A stretch of 64,000 bases of DNA from JACVRN01 sp963715565 (GCA_963715565.1 OY970256.1:4030001-4094000); one strand, 5' to 3'. Counted from the stretch's first letter, positions 56,346 through 64,000 are shown. Numbers and translations are program-made. The notes: a model not told the origin generated them from the letters alone.

Positions 56346-57233
56346 ATGACAACGCAAGTAGAGCAACCGTTACTGCACGACCATGTTGATACGCGATTGA
56401 TTGCAGCCGAGCTACATGAGACGGCGGATAGAAATAAAATTGTTCAGCTAGACCCGGACCATCCCGGCTTTCGCGACGAGGAGTATCGCGCGCGCCGCAA
56501 CCGCATCGCACAAATTGCTTTGGAGTATGAACCGGGCACGCACATCCCCGATGCTCCTTACACGCCGGAGGAACACAAAGGCTGGCGCACAATCATGCAA
56601 GCGCTCGAACCTGCGCATCTACAGCATGCCTGCTCGGAATACCTCGAATGCATCCGGCGTCTGGACTTACCGCGAGACCGCATTCCACAATTGCGCGAAG
56701 TGACCGAGCGAGTTCAAGCCATCAGCGGCTTTCGCCTTGAGCCCGTGGCCGGACTGGTAGAGCCGCGCGTCTTTCTGGAATCGCTGGCCGACGATGTGTT
56801 TCTCTCCACGCAGTACATACGCCATCACTCGACGCCGCTTTACACGCCCGAGCCGGATGTGGCACATGAAGTCATAGGCCATGCCGCGACCCTTGCCGAC
56901 GAGCGATTGGCGGAGCTTAATCGGCTGGTGGGCCTGGCCGTCAAACGCACGCGCTCCGCCGAAGCACTTGACCGGCTGGCGCGCGTCTACTGGTTCACCA
57001 TCGAGTTCGGCGTGTTGCGTGAAGCAGGCGCGCTCAAAGCTTACGGGACGGGGCTGCTCTCGTCCGCGGGCGAGCTTGAAGCCATGCACAATGCCGAGTT
57101 ACTCCCGTTTGATCTTGAAGCCGCGTCCCGCCAGGAATACGACCCGACACGGTTCCAGCCGGTGCTCTACTGCGCCGATTCATTCACGTCAATGTTCGAG
57201 ACGCTGAAGGATTACCTGCTTCGCTGGCGATAA
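56346..57233 (+). CDS. phhA: Phenylalanine 4-monooxygenase
   Basis: A 295-residue aromatic amino acid hydroxylase that turns phenylalanine into tyrosine with pterin and O2. The 2-His-1-Glu iron site is visible: His174 and His179 (DVAHEVIGH) and Glu220 (YWFTIEFGV). The core (ISGFRLEPVAGLVEPRVFLESLADDVFLSTQYIRHHSTPLYTPEP) matches bacterial PhhA. The gene is preceded by a Tyr-rich leader and terminator, so its expression is likely tuned by tyrosine. The next gene follows after 22 bases. No pterin dehydratase gene (phhB) is seen beside it. Confidence 0.95.
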   Translation: MTTQVEQPLLHDHVDTRLIAAELHETADRNKIVQLDPDHPGFRDEEYRARRNRIAQIALEYEPGTHIPDAPYTPEEHKGWRTIMQALEPAHLQHACSEYLECIRRLDLPRDRIPQLREVTERVQAISGFRLEPVAGLVEPRVFLESLADDVFLSTQYIRHHSTPLYTPEPDVAHEVIGHAATLADERLAELNRLVGLAVKRTRSAEALDRLARVYWFTIEFGVLREAGALKAYGTGLLSSAGELEAMHNAELLPFDLEAASRQEYDPTRFQPVLYCADSFTSMFETLKDYLLRWR

Positions 57234-57255
57234 AGCCAATGGAAAGGAAATGAGT

Positions 57256-58377
57256 ATGAACACCGTGCGAGCTTTACTCGCGGCGCTGCTCCTGTGCATG
57301 GCTTGCCATGTGACCATGGCACAGGGCAACGCCAATCCGGCGCAGGAAGCGGGCGAGCCAAACTATCCCGCGCCCGTTCAAGGCGACTTTCTGATTCGCG
57401 ACTTTCGCTTTCAGAGCGGCGAGACGATAGACGAGCTGAGGCTGCACTACACGACCATCGGAACCGCCGTGCGAGATCAAAAAGGCATCGTGCGTAACGC
57501 CGTGCTGATACTGCACGGCACGGGCGGCGCTGGAAATAATTTTCTCTCTGCACAATTCGCGGGCGTGCTCTTTGGCCGTGGACAACTGCTGGACGCGACG
57601 CGCTATTTCATCATCCTGCCGGACGGCATAGGCCATGGTAAATCAAGCAAGCCGAGTGACGGCCTGCGCGCGCGCTTTCCGCATTACACCTACGACGACA
57701 TGGTCAGGGCGCAGCACGGGCTCCTGACGGAGAAGCTCGGCGTCAATCACCTGCGATTGGTGATGGGCACTTCTATGGGCGGGATGCAGACGTGGATGTG
57801 GGGCGAAACGTATCCTGATTTTATGGACGCGTTGATGCCGCTCGCGAGCCTGCCCGTGGAGATAGCCGGGCGCAATCGAATGATGCGCCGCATGCTGATG
57901 GATGCTATTCGTCAGGACCCTGCGTGGAACGGCGGCGAGTACCGGACACAGCCGCAACAGGGCTTAACAGCCGCCATCAACATTCTGATGTTGATGGGCA
58001 GCGCCCCCCTGCAATGGCAAAAACAAGCGCCGACGCGCGAGGCTTCAGACAAGTTTTATATTGAACGCATGAAGGCTCAAATGGCGCGCACCGATGCCAA
58101 CGACATGCTTTACCAGTTTGACGCTTCGCGTGAATACAACCCGAAGCCTGTGCTGGAAATCATCAAGGCTCCGCTCACGGCCATCAACTCTGCCGACGAT
58201 CTAGTCAATCCGCCCGAGCTTGGAATCATGGAGCGTGAAATCAAGAGAGTAAAGCGGGGCCGCTACGTGCTGATACCCGTCGGCGCAGAGACGCGCGGCC
58301 ACGGCACGCATTCGCTGCCCGCACTCTGGCAACAGTATTTGAAGGAGTTGCTCGATAGCTCGAAACCTGTTCAGTAA
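57256..58377 (+). CDS. Exported alpha/beta hydrolase (MetX-like fold)
   Basis: About 373 residues. A signal peptide (VRALLAALLLCMACHVTMA) precedes a hydrolase domain like that of homoserine acetyltransferases: VLILHGTGG, nucleophile in VMGTSMGGMQTWMWGETYPDFMDALMPL, acid in INSADDLVNPPE and the His in GHGTHS. Secretion argues against homoserine acetylation, so it is probably an esterase. ATG 57256 is favoured since GGAAAGGA lies at proper spacing. Likely co-transcribed with phhA. Confidence 0.82.
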   Translation: MNTVRALLAALLLCMACHVTMAQGNANPAQEAGEPNYPAPVQGDFLIRDFRFQSGETIDELRLHYTTIGTAVRDQKGIVRNAVLILHGTGGAGNNFLSAQFAGVLFGRGQLLDATRYFIILPDGIGHGKSSKPSDGLRARFPHYTYDDMVRAQHGLLTEKLGVNHLRLVMGTSMGGMQTWMWGETYPDFMDALMPLASLPVEIAGRNRMMRRMLMDAIRQDPAWNGGEYRTQPQQGLTAAINILMLMGSAPLQWQKQAPTREASDKFYIERMKAQMARTDANDMLYQFDASREYNPKPVLEIIKAPLTAINSADDLVNPPELGIMEREIKRVKRGRYVLIPVGAETRGHGTHSLPALWQQYLKELLDSSKPVQ

Positions 58378-58387
58378 AGTATGAATC

Positions 58388-58588
58388 CAAGAAGCAGTTT
58401 TAAATTCGTTTAGCTCCGTAGGAGCTGGATGTTTATAGCTGGCACGTATTCCCAAGAATCAAGCTCCGTAGGAGCGTCATGTTTGTTATCCATGACATGC
58501 CGCTCCTACGGAGCTTGATTCTTGATTGAGTCGCTAAACTATAAACATTCAGTCCCTACGGGACTTTTCAAACTGCTTCTAAGACTTC
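58388..58588. repeat. CTCCGTAGGAGC palindromic element A5 (MITE-like)
   Basis: Inner arms AATCAAGCTCCGTAGGAGCG and complement. Outer arms with ATGTTTATAG / CTATAAACAT. Termini AAGAAGCAGTTTTAAA and TTTTCAAACTGCTTCTAAG. The right end overlaps the last codons of the mgtC-like gene. Confidence 0.9.
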
Positions 58589-59052
58589 TCGCTTCGCCAG
58601 CGATCAATCCTGACTTGTATAAACATGAGGCCGCGCAGGACTATGAGCGCCAGAAGGGTGACGCCGATGGCGACGACGAACTGGCGCAACGCGACGGCGA
58701 TGCCGAGCGCGCTCGACATCAGGATGGAAGCGGCTGTGGTCAAGCCTTCGACGTGCTCCTTCTTGTCTGTGCGACGAAAAATCGTGCCCGCGCCGAGAAA
58801 GGCGATGCCCGTGATGATGGCTTCGACAATACGAATCGGGTCGGAGCGCATGCCCTCGTTCGTGCTCACGTGAAAGCGCAATATCAAAGCATCGCCCAAA
58901 CCGACGAGCAAGGCGGCCGCGCCCGCCACCAGCATGTGCGTGCGAAAGCCTGCGGGCTTGTCCGCCATTTCGCGCTCGACGCCGATGAGTCCTCCCAGCA
59001 ACATCGCCAGCGCCACTTCCGCCAGTATCTCGCCCTGTCCAAGCCAGTCCAT
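58579..59052 (-). CDS. MgtC/SapB-family membrane protein
   Basis: A 157-residue inner-membrane protein with about four helices. AEVALAMLLGGLIGVEREMADKPAGFRTHMLVAGAAALLVGLG and ITGIAFLGAGTIFRR are the family hallmarks. MgtC proteins aid growth at low Mg2+ and modulate ATP synthase in pathogens; the role here is unknown. ATG 59052 is preferred, with AAGGGGTG upstream. The C-terminal SEKS lies in the A5 element. Confidence 0.9.
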   Translation of the reverse strand: MDWLGQGEILAEVALAMLLGGLIGVEREMADKPAGFRTHMLVAGAAALLVGLGDALILRFHVSTNEGMRSDPIRIVEAIITGIAFLGAGTIFRRTDKKEHVEGLTTAASILMSSALGIAVALRQFVVAIGVTLLALIVLRGLMFIQVRIDRWRSEKS

Positions 59053-59104
59053 TGTCTCAACACCCCTTGTCAAAAAATTATAGAGTCGAACAAGTTAATA
59101 GCTT

Positions 59105-60586
59105 TTACTCAGTTAACGCAACGGCTAATCTCTGCATCCCGGCGCGGATTTGTCTGCGGTTGAATGCGCCGTAGCCGAAGACCAGACCGTTCGGCCCACG
59201 CTCTCCAAGAAAATAGTTTGAGAGAGGTCTGGTTTCAACGCCGCGCGCGGCTGCTCGTGTGGCTGCATCGCGGTCGTTCATCGTCGCCGGTAGTAAGCCA
59301 ATCACATGCGTTCCAGCTTCAGCCGCAGTAATCTCAAGCATCCCGCCCAGCTCGCGGCGCGCGGCCTCTATAAACTCCGCCTGTCGTTCCATGTACAACG
59401 TACGCATCCTGCGTATGTGCCGCGCCAGATGACCCTGCTCTATAAAATCTGTGAGGACCACTTGTTCAAGCGAGGGTGGATGACGACTGATAAGAGCGCT
59501 CGCGGTTGAGAAAGAGTCCACCAGTTCCGGCGGCAGCACAACATAACCTATGCGCAAAGTGGGAGCGAGCAGTTTGCTGAACGTGCCCATGTAGATGACT
59601 CTGCCGTATCTATCCAGACCTTGCAGCGCGGCGACGGGCCGGCTTTGATAGCGAAACTCGCTGTCGTAATCATCCTCTATAATCCATGCACCAGCAGTTT
59701 CAGCCCACTCCAAAATCTCCAGACGACGCGCGAGACTCATCGTGACGGTTAAAGGATACTGGTTCGAAGGCGTCACATAAGCAAGCCGCGCGCTTGGATG
59801 AAGTCTCACGCCGTCGCTGATTCTCATCCCCTGCTGGTCCACAGGGACGGGAACCAGACGCGCCCCTGCCGCCTGCAATGCTCCGCGCGCTCCAAGGTAT
59901 CCGGGATCTTCAATCCAGACAGCATCGCCTTCATCAAGCAGCACGAGCGCAGACAGGTAGATGGCCTGTTGTGAACCGGCGACGATAACCACCTGTTCGG
60001 GCTCGCATCTGACGGCCCGCGCCGTCCCCAGGTAAGAAGCTATCGCCTCGCGCAAGGGGCGATAGCCTGTCGCCGCGCCGTAGCCTAATAACTCGCGCGG
60101 AAGATTGCGCAGGCGCTTGCCAGCGAGCTGCGTCCAGAGCTTGAGCGGGAAAGCGTCGAGCGCGGGCAGCCCGTGACGAAAGGGTCTAGGCTTCACCGCC
60201 GGGAAAAACGGCGAGATGCACGCTATCTTTTGTCCACGGTTGGAAGGCACGCGGCCACGACCTGCGCGCGTGCCCATCTTGCCGCGCTTCGCCTGCGGCC
60301 TGAGCATCTCGTCGGGCAGCGCGCTCGTGACAAAAGTTCCGGAGCCCACACGCGCTTCCAGATAACCTTCGGCAATCAACTGCTCGAACGCTTCGACCAC
60401 AGTTTTACGCGAGAGCCCCAAATCCTCAGCGAGCGATCTGGATGAAGGAAGCCGTGTGTTGGCCTTGCAGCGCCCCGTGACGATTGCCGCGCGCAACTCG
60501 CGATAGAGCTGTAGATAGAGCGGCGCTGAGCCCGAGCGGTCAAGCGGGCTGGTCACGAAGACTAAGTTTCTACCTTTTTTGACCAT
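59105..60586 (-). CDS. MocR/PdxR-type regulator, second copy
   Basis: About 493 residues. GntR winged helix (PLYLQLYRELRAAIVTGRCKANTRLPSSRSLAEDLGLSRKTVVEAFEQLIAEGYLEARVGSGTFV) plus an aminotransferase domain (EDDYDSEFRYQSRPVAALQGLDRYGRVIYMGTFSKLLAPTLRIGY with the PLP lysine). It differs from the 31-kb regulator by a longer linker. No PLP-synthesis gene is adjacent, so its target is open; the divergent exported protein gene is one candidate. Confidence 0.9.
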   Translation of the reverse strand: MVKKGRNLVFVTSPLDRSGSAPLYLQLYRELRAAIVTGRCKANTRLPSSRSLAEDLGLSRKTVVEAFEQLIAEGYLEARVGSGTFVTSALPDEMLRPQAKRGKMGTRAGRGRVPSNRGQKIACISPFFPAVKPRPFRHGLPALDAFPLKLWTQLAGKRLRNLPRELLGYGAATGYRPLREAIASYLGTARAVRCEPEQVVIVAGSQQAIYLSALVLLDEGDAVWIEDPGYLGARGALQAAGARLVPVPVDQQGMRISDGVRLHPSARLAYVTPSNQYPLTVTMSLARRLEILEWAETAGAWIIEDDYDSEFRYQSRPVAALQGLDRYGRVIYMGTFSKLLAPTLRIGYVVLPPELVDSFSTASALISRHPPSLEQVVLTDFIEQGHLARHIRRMRTLYMERQAEFIEAARRELGGMLEITAAEAGTHVIGLLPATMNDRDAATRAAARGVETRPLSNYFLGERGPNGLVFGYGAFNRRQIRAGMQRLAVALTE

Positions 60587-60862
60587 CGGCGATTTTGAAA
60601 GTGGTCTCCTCAAAATCTAAAAAATGGCTATTGCTAGTGAGCCAATACTATATTCTAATCGGTCGTACTTTACACGCCGCGACAGCACGCCTACCGTCTC
60701 CCAACGGCTGTTACGGGTAACGGGCGCACTAGCTGCGCCGACTCGCGTCCGCGTCGGCCTTGCACAATTATTCAGCTGAGATGAATAAAAGGGCAGAAAT
60801 TATGCAGCTTCTCCTGCAATAAATGTGCAAAGCCCCGCCGGGTGAAAAAATAAAGGAGACTT

Positions 60863-61405
60863 ATGAGCAAACTCACTAAGTTAGTGCTGATCGCTCTCGT
60901 ATCCCTGTTGGTTGTGCTTCCAAGTCACACGGTAGCTACTACTCCAGACCCCAACATCGCCGCAGCAACGGGAGGAGGCCATTATCTTCTCCTCGGCTCT
61001 CTGAATGTGCAGTTCGCCTTTGTTGCAATTCAGAAGGCGGACGGAAGCTTCTCCGGCGTGTTTCACCACACTACTAGTGATGAGACGGGCACGGTAGACT
61101 TTGATGCCAGAGTAACCTGCATGGCGGCTGATAAGGAATTGGGAAGGGCGTGGATTGGCGGAGTTATCGTCGCCAACCGCTCCACCAGCCCGGATTTTCA
61201 GGCAGAAATCCATCAGCCGGGGCACGACATCTGGTTCCGTGTACTAGATGGAGGCAAAGGAAAAGATAACCAAGAGAGTCGCACTACGTTCGTAGGGTTT
61301 GAAGGGATAATTCCCAGCTCAGCCGCATACTGCGCAAGTCGTCCGTGGCCGGACGGGAACGCGCGCACGTGGCCGGTCATTAATGGAACCGTCCAGGTTC
61401 ACTAG
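60863..61405 (+). CDS. Exported protein of unknown function
   Basis: A 180-residue protein with a signal peptide (KLTKLVLIALVSLLVVLPSHTVA). The mature part is a beta-rich, Gly/Ser/Thr-rich domain (GGGHYLLLGSLNVQFAFVAIQKADGSFSGVFHHTTSDETGTVDFDARVTCMAADKELGRAWIGG) resembling small secreted acidobacterial proteins. AAGGAG stands before the ATG. It is divergent from the second MocR gene (250-base gap without another gene). Confidence 0.75.
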   Translation: MSKLTKLVLIALVSLLVVLPSHTVATTPDPNIAAATGGGHYLLLGSLNVQFAFVAIQKADGSFSGVFHHTTSDETGTVDFDARVTCMAADKELGRAWIGGVIVANRSTSPDFQAEIHQPGHDIWFRVLDGGKGKDNQESRTTFVGFEGIIPSSAAYCASRPWPDGNARTWPVINGTVQVH

Positions 61406-61619
61406 CACACTTTCCGCGATCGTGAGCTGTCGGCCCATAGACGCAAACAACAACCCCACGATTTCGAATGTGATTACCGACCAAGTCCCGGCTGATACGG
61501 CGGGCAACGCGAGCTTTGATACAAACGTCTCGTTGCCGCAGCCCTGCATCGCTCCGATTATCTTCGTCGTGCATCCGACGTCGGACCCGCCGCGCTGGTT
61601 CGCGGCCACGGGTTTATAA
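61406..61619 (+). pseudogene. Possible C-terminal fragment of a secreted protein
   Basis: A frame running from inside the previous gene (61383) ends PCIAPIIFVVHPTSDPPRWF-AATGL, a tail style seen in secreted acidobacterial proteins. It has no signal or ribosome site. It may be a remnant of a second copy or of a frameshifted extension. Confidence 0.3.
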
Positions 61620-61708
61620 AATTTGGAGCGAGGTGTGTCTGCTCTCTTGCCAGCAACCGTGAAAGAATTTTACTCGTATTAGTAGATACGCCTCTCCCCA
61701 ATATGTCT

Positions 61709-61786
61709 CGCCGGGTGTGAAAGGTTTTTAGTCCGCGACGCGCGTCGCGGACGAAGAAACTTCATCGGAATCTTTCGCACCCGGCG
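61709..61786. repeat. Nested palindrome (hairpin in hairpin)
   Basis: Outer arms CGCCGGGTGTGAAAG and CTTTCGCACCCGGCG (one mismatch) enclose a perfect 22-base palindrome at 61731-61752 (GTCCGCGACGC and its complement). It could be a terminator or a processed RNA structure. Confidence 0.8.
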
Positions 61787-61797
61787 GGGCATCAATT

Positions 61798-61942
61798 TGG
61801 GATTGCGGAATGCGGATTGCAGCTTTTTCAATTGCGCAATGCGGATTTGGGATTGCGTATTGAAAAGAAAGAGCTTGCTTCTTCAATCCGTAATCCGCAA
61901 TCCCAAATTCGAAATCGGAAATCCCAAATCCGAAATCGACTG
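61798..61942. repeat. Heptad hairpin repeat (GCGGATT / GGAATGC units)
   Basis: The left arm iterates GATTGCG-GAATGCG-GATTGCA units; the right arm carries the complement (AATCCGTAATCCGCAATCCC). It is followed by a second series of AAATCGGAAATC units. Confidence 0.85.
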
Positions 61943-62245
61943 AACCGCTATCTTTTTACTGAAAATTTACAACGCGCGCCCGTGCGCGGGAAACTTTAAC
62001 TGAGCCCGAGGCGTTAACAATTTGGAACTCACGGTCGTCTTATATGTAATTACAGGCAGAAAAAATTTTCTGCCACAAACCGGCAGCAAGCGGTGTTTAT
62101 ACAATTAGACAGGGAAACAAGAGCTTTCCAAAAAACCTGTTGACAAGATTTTGGACAGAAGGTTTCAAGGGGACGGCGAAGGGTTCGCCACACGCCAACC
62201 AAAAAATTCAAAGGCCGCTCCAAAAAGCGGCTCGGGTGAAACGAG

Positions 62246-62911
62246 ATGAAAAACAGGCGTCTTAACGTATTATTCGTTGCAATCATAGCTCTGGCAGCCG
62301 CGCCGCAGGCTTTAGATGACGCCCGCCATTTAATGAATTCCGCGCAGGAACGAATAGAGGCCGGGTTCTGGAACACGTTTTTGAGCTACCGCGAGCGGAG
62401 CATCGAAGCCGGACACACGAGCCCACAGCCGGAATTAATCGCTGCCGTACGCCCCTTAGATGGCGAGGATTGTTTGTTTGAGAGCGAAGCTTCGACGAGC
62501 GCTGCGGCAGTCAGGAACGCTTCAAGGACGATTGAAAATCCGGCTCCCGCACAGGGGCGCGCGAATCCGTCGCGTGACAATAGAGCGCTGGGCCTCAATG
62601 TCGAAGAAGAAAATTTCGACTTCAACTTTGAGAAGGGCGACGAACCCGGTGCTCCGCAGCCCGTCGAGTTGACGGAGCAGGACAAGAAAGCTTTCCGCGT
62701 CGCGGGCCTGCACGCACTGTATGCAGCGCGCGTAAGCGACGAGGTCGCGAAAGCGGCCATCGCATCGTCGCTCCTTGAAAGGGACGAACAGCTACGCACG
62801 AGAATGCGTAGAGAGACGGACAAGCTCACGCGCCCGAAGGTTCGTTATCTACTGGACAAGGGCGAAGTTAAAACGGAAGCGCCGATGCTTCGCCGCTCGG
62901 AAGGTATCTAG
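62246..62911 (+). CDS. Exported or membrane-anchored protein of unknown function
   Basis: A 221-residue protein with an N-terminal hydrophobic segment (LNVLFVAIIALAAAPQAL). The rest is charged and largely disordered, with an acidic middle (LNVEEENFDFNFEKGDEP) and a helical, basic C-terminus (LRTRMRRETDKLTRPKVRYLLDKGEVK). No family recognised. It is followed at once by a perfect palindromic terminator. Confidence 0.6.
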   Translation: MKNRRLNVLFVAIIALAAAPQALDDARHLMNSAQERIEAGFWNTFLSYRERSIEAGHTSPQPELIAAVRPLDGEDCLFESEASTSAAAVRNASRTIENPAPAQGRANPSRDNRALGLNVEEENFDFNFEKGDEPGAPQPVELTEQDKKAFRVAGLHALYAARVSDEVAKAAIASSLLERDEQLRTRMRRETDKLTRPKVRYLLDKGEVKTEAPMLRRSEGI

Positions 62912-62914
62912 AAA

Positions 62915-62952
62915 GGCACGCGCTCTTTTTTCATGAAAAAAGAGCGCGTGCC
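62915..62952. terminator. Bidirectional palindromic terminator
   Basis: A 38-base perfect palindrome, GGCACGCGCTCTTTTTTCAT and its complement, with T-runs in both directions. It serves the exported protein gene and the convergent basic-tail gene. Confidence 0.9.
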
Positions 62953-62989
62953 TCCATCCCATTCCTTAATCCGGACAAAATCCAACAGG

Positions 62990-63634
62990 CTATTTTTTTC
63001 GGACGCTCTTTTTCCCGGCAGCTTTTTTCGTAGCCTTTTTACTGACGCCCGCGCCCGTCGTGCGTGTTTTACTCGCGCGCTTCGAGCCTGCGCTCTTTTT
63101 TCGAGCCGTCTCAGAACGGCTCGCTACGCGTTTAGCTTCGACACTTTTCGACGCTAACGGTGCGGGCGTGCTGCGCGCCTCGCGCACGGGTGCTGCTACA
63201 AGCCTGGGCGCGGAGGCGTTGGGGTTGAGGATTTCCGCCGTCTCCGCGACTGCCTTGAGGCCCGCGTTCGCAAAGCCCACGGTGCGGTCGATCGCTTCAT
63301 TCACCACGCGCGTCGTTTGAGTGACCGCGTCCTGTAAAAGATCGGCCACGTCCGGCCCTCCTGCTTCTACATCCCTCTTGGCTGCCCTGCGCCGTCCCTT
63401 GTTTCTAAGCAGCGTGATTTGTCCCATAAGATGTTTCTTGACCTTCTCGCGAACCACGCGCGGGCTGCTATCGTGCCCGAACAAATCCTTAAACTCGTCG
63501 CAGAACTGCCCGTAGTCGCCTCCAAACTGTATGCACCAGTTATCGCCCGCCTTGGTGACGGCGGTGACCTGCGCGTCCAATTCGAGGTCGTCAAGCGCGG
63601 CGCTCGCTTCCCGCCTGATAATCTGCTCGTCCAT
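62990..63634 (-). CDS. Small N-terminal domain with histone-H1-like basic tail
   Basis: A 214-residue protein. Residues 1-75 form a compact domain (IIRREASAALDDLELDAQVTAVTK...NWCIQFGG..QFCDEFKDLFG...REKVKKHLM) paralogous to the next small protein. A middle helix follows, then a Lys/Ala/Ser-rich tail of about 70 residues (SKKATKKAAGKKSVRKK) like eukaryotic H1 and bacterial histone-like proteins. It may bind DNA or RNA non-specifically. The pair looks like an operon (11-base gap). Confidence 0.75.
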   Translation of the reverse strand: MDEQIIRREASAALDDLELDAQVTAVTKAGDNWCIQFGGDYGQFCDEFKDLFGHDSSPRVVREKVKKHLMGQITLLRNKGRRRAAKRDVEAGGPDVADLLQDAVTQTTRVVNEAIDRTVGFANAGLKAVAETAEILNPNASAPRLVAAPVREARSTPAPLASKSVEAKRVASRSETARKKSAGSKRASKTRTTGAGVSKKATKKAAGKKSVRKK

Positions 63635-63645
63635 GATTGATTTGT

Positions 63646-63909
63646 TCAGCCCTTCTGCTCCGTGTGCTGGCTCACTAAATAATTTTTGATGCGCTCGCGG
63701 ATTAAATCCTCATCAACGGGCGCGCCGACGTATTCGCGAAAGTCGTTGAAGAAGGGAGCATGCCCGTCCGTGAAGCGTATGTACCATGTGGTCGAGCCCA
63801 TGAGCTGAGAGGCTTGCTCGACCTCGCAGGGCAGACCCAGCTCACTCGCCACTTCGCGCGTCAAACTTTTCAGAGTTTCGGCATCCAATGATGTCACGTT
63901 CCTCACCAC
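63646..63909 (-). CDS. Small conserved-domain protein, paralog of the next gene's N-terminus
   Basis: About 87 residues: LTREVASELGLPCEVEQASQ...TWYIRFTDG.APFFNDFREYVG....RERIKNYLVSQH. It aligns along its length with residues 1-75 of the basic-tail protein (shared W-I-F, F..F, RE..K..L). The start is GTG 63909 or 63897; the latter has GTGAGGAAC just upstream. Unknown family. Confidence 0.65.
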   Translation of the reverse strand: MVRNVTSLDAETLKSLTREVASELGLPCEVEQASQLMGSTTWYIRFTDGHAPFFNDFREYVGAPVDEDLIRERIKNYLVSQHTEQKG

Positions 63910-63961
63910 CTGTTATTTTTTTAACCCGGAACAGCACGCGATTTTAGCATTAAAGCACACC

Positions 63962-64000
63962 GCAAGAAGAAGGGATGAGGGCGGAGGGATGAGGGATGAA
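63962..64000. repeat. GGGATGA heptad repeat, cut by the window edge
   Basis: AGGGATGAGGGCGGAGGGAT and further GGGATGA units: the left arm of a hairpin like those at 16.4 and 19.9 kb. The other arm should lie beyond the window. Confidence 0.75.

Larger units (their letters stand above)
61620..62245. other. Gene-free interval with hairpins
   Basis: No gene seen. It contains the nested hairpin at 61709-61786 and the GCGGATT heptad repeat at 61798-61942, then about 300 unremarkable bases that should hold the promoter of the next gene. Confidence 0.5.

Noticed and set aside
29712..58588. CRISPR-like interpretation of the repeated palindromes
   Set aside because: Copies are far apart and single, with no regular spacers and no cas genes.

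Overview
The window looks like the chromosome of a GC-rich, Gram-negative-like soil or sediment bacterium. My best guess is an acidobacterium, possibly of the Blastocatellia/Pyrinomonas type. That rests on an ECF sigma factor of the 'MTP..EVTQLL' kind next to a giant Ser/Thr kinase with AAA and TPR parts, a secreted PQQ-type propeller, and many intergenic hairpin repeats. It is an inference from gene style; there is no rRNA to confirm it.

Layout. 0-8 kb: signalling, with a TIR-membrane-WD40 protein, a small Cys-rich protein, a PAS3-GAF hybrid histidine kinase and a lone response regulator. 8-13.3 kb: lipid and RNA metabolism, with a three-domain acyl-ACP/CoA ligase-acyltransferase, an RluA-type pseudouridine synthase and a phospholipase-D-type cardiolipin synthase. 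13.4-19.2 kb: a small promoter-terminator unit, then an array of 22 well-formed tRNA genes plus several degenerate ones, interrupted by two HNH endonuclease genes and a secreted PQQ-propeller gene. 19.4-31 kb: ordinary metabolic genes (amidohydrolase, NHL/TPR protein, CoA-binding protein, SDR, MATE pump, Mug glycosylase, acyl-CoA dehydrogenase, thioesterase, DinB). 31-36 kb: a MocR regulator divergent from a trans-sulfuration-type PLP enzyme, pdxJ, an MBL protein and a cupin, i.e. a vitamin-B6-linked divergon with a clear repeated operator. 36-46.7 kb: methyltransferases, a secreted protein, the ECF sigma factor, an intact IS5/IS903-type insertion, the giant kinase and RNase Z. 47-54 kb: a DNA-processing cluster of ssb, an intein-split zinc-ribbon protein, an AT-rich orphan, an XPB-type helicase, a Bax1-type nuclease and a CoiA-like nuclease. 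54-64 kb: amidase, phenylalanine hydroxylase behind a tyrosine-rich leader peptide and terminator, alpha/beta hydrolase, MgtC protein, a second MocR regulator, secreted hypotheticals, and a pair of paralogous small proteins, one with a histone-H1-like tail.

Most interesting signals. (1) A 34-residue leader peptide with seven Tyr in nine codons is followed by a textbook terminator and then by the Phe-to-Tyr hydroxylase gene, which suggests tyrosine-sensing attenuation. (2) The tRNA array has Leu-anticodon tRNAs without a long variable arm, C33 anticodon loops, and tRNAs broken by or duplicated around HNH and PQQ genes. (3) An intein interrupts a zinc ribbon so that its +1 cysteine is a predicted metal ligand. 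(4) Intergenic hairpins whose arms are iterated 7-base units of many different sequences are often nested inside one another; one is split by the IS.

How the parts work together. The XPB/Bax1 pair is known as a helicase-nuclease in archaea and sits here with ssb and a CoiA-like nuclease. The MocR/pdxJ divergon links PLP supply to PLP use. The ECF sigma factor and giant kinase were probably adjacent before a repeat and the IS separated them.
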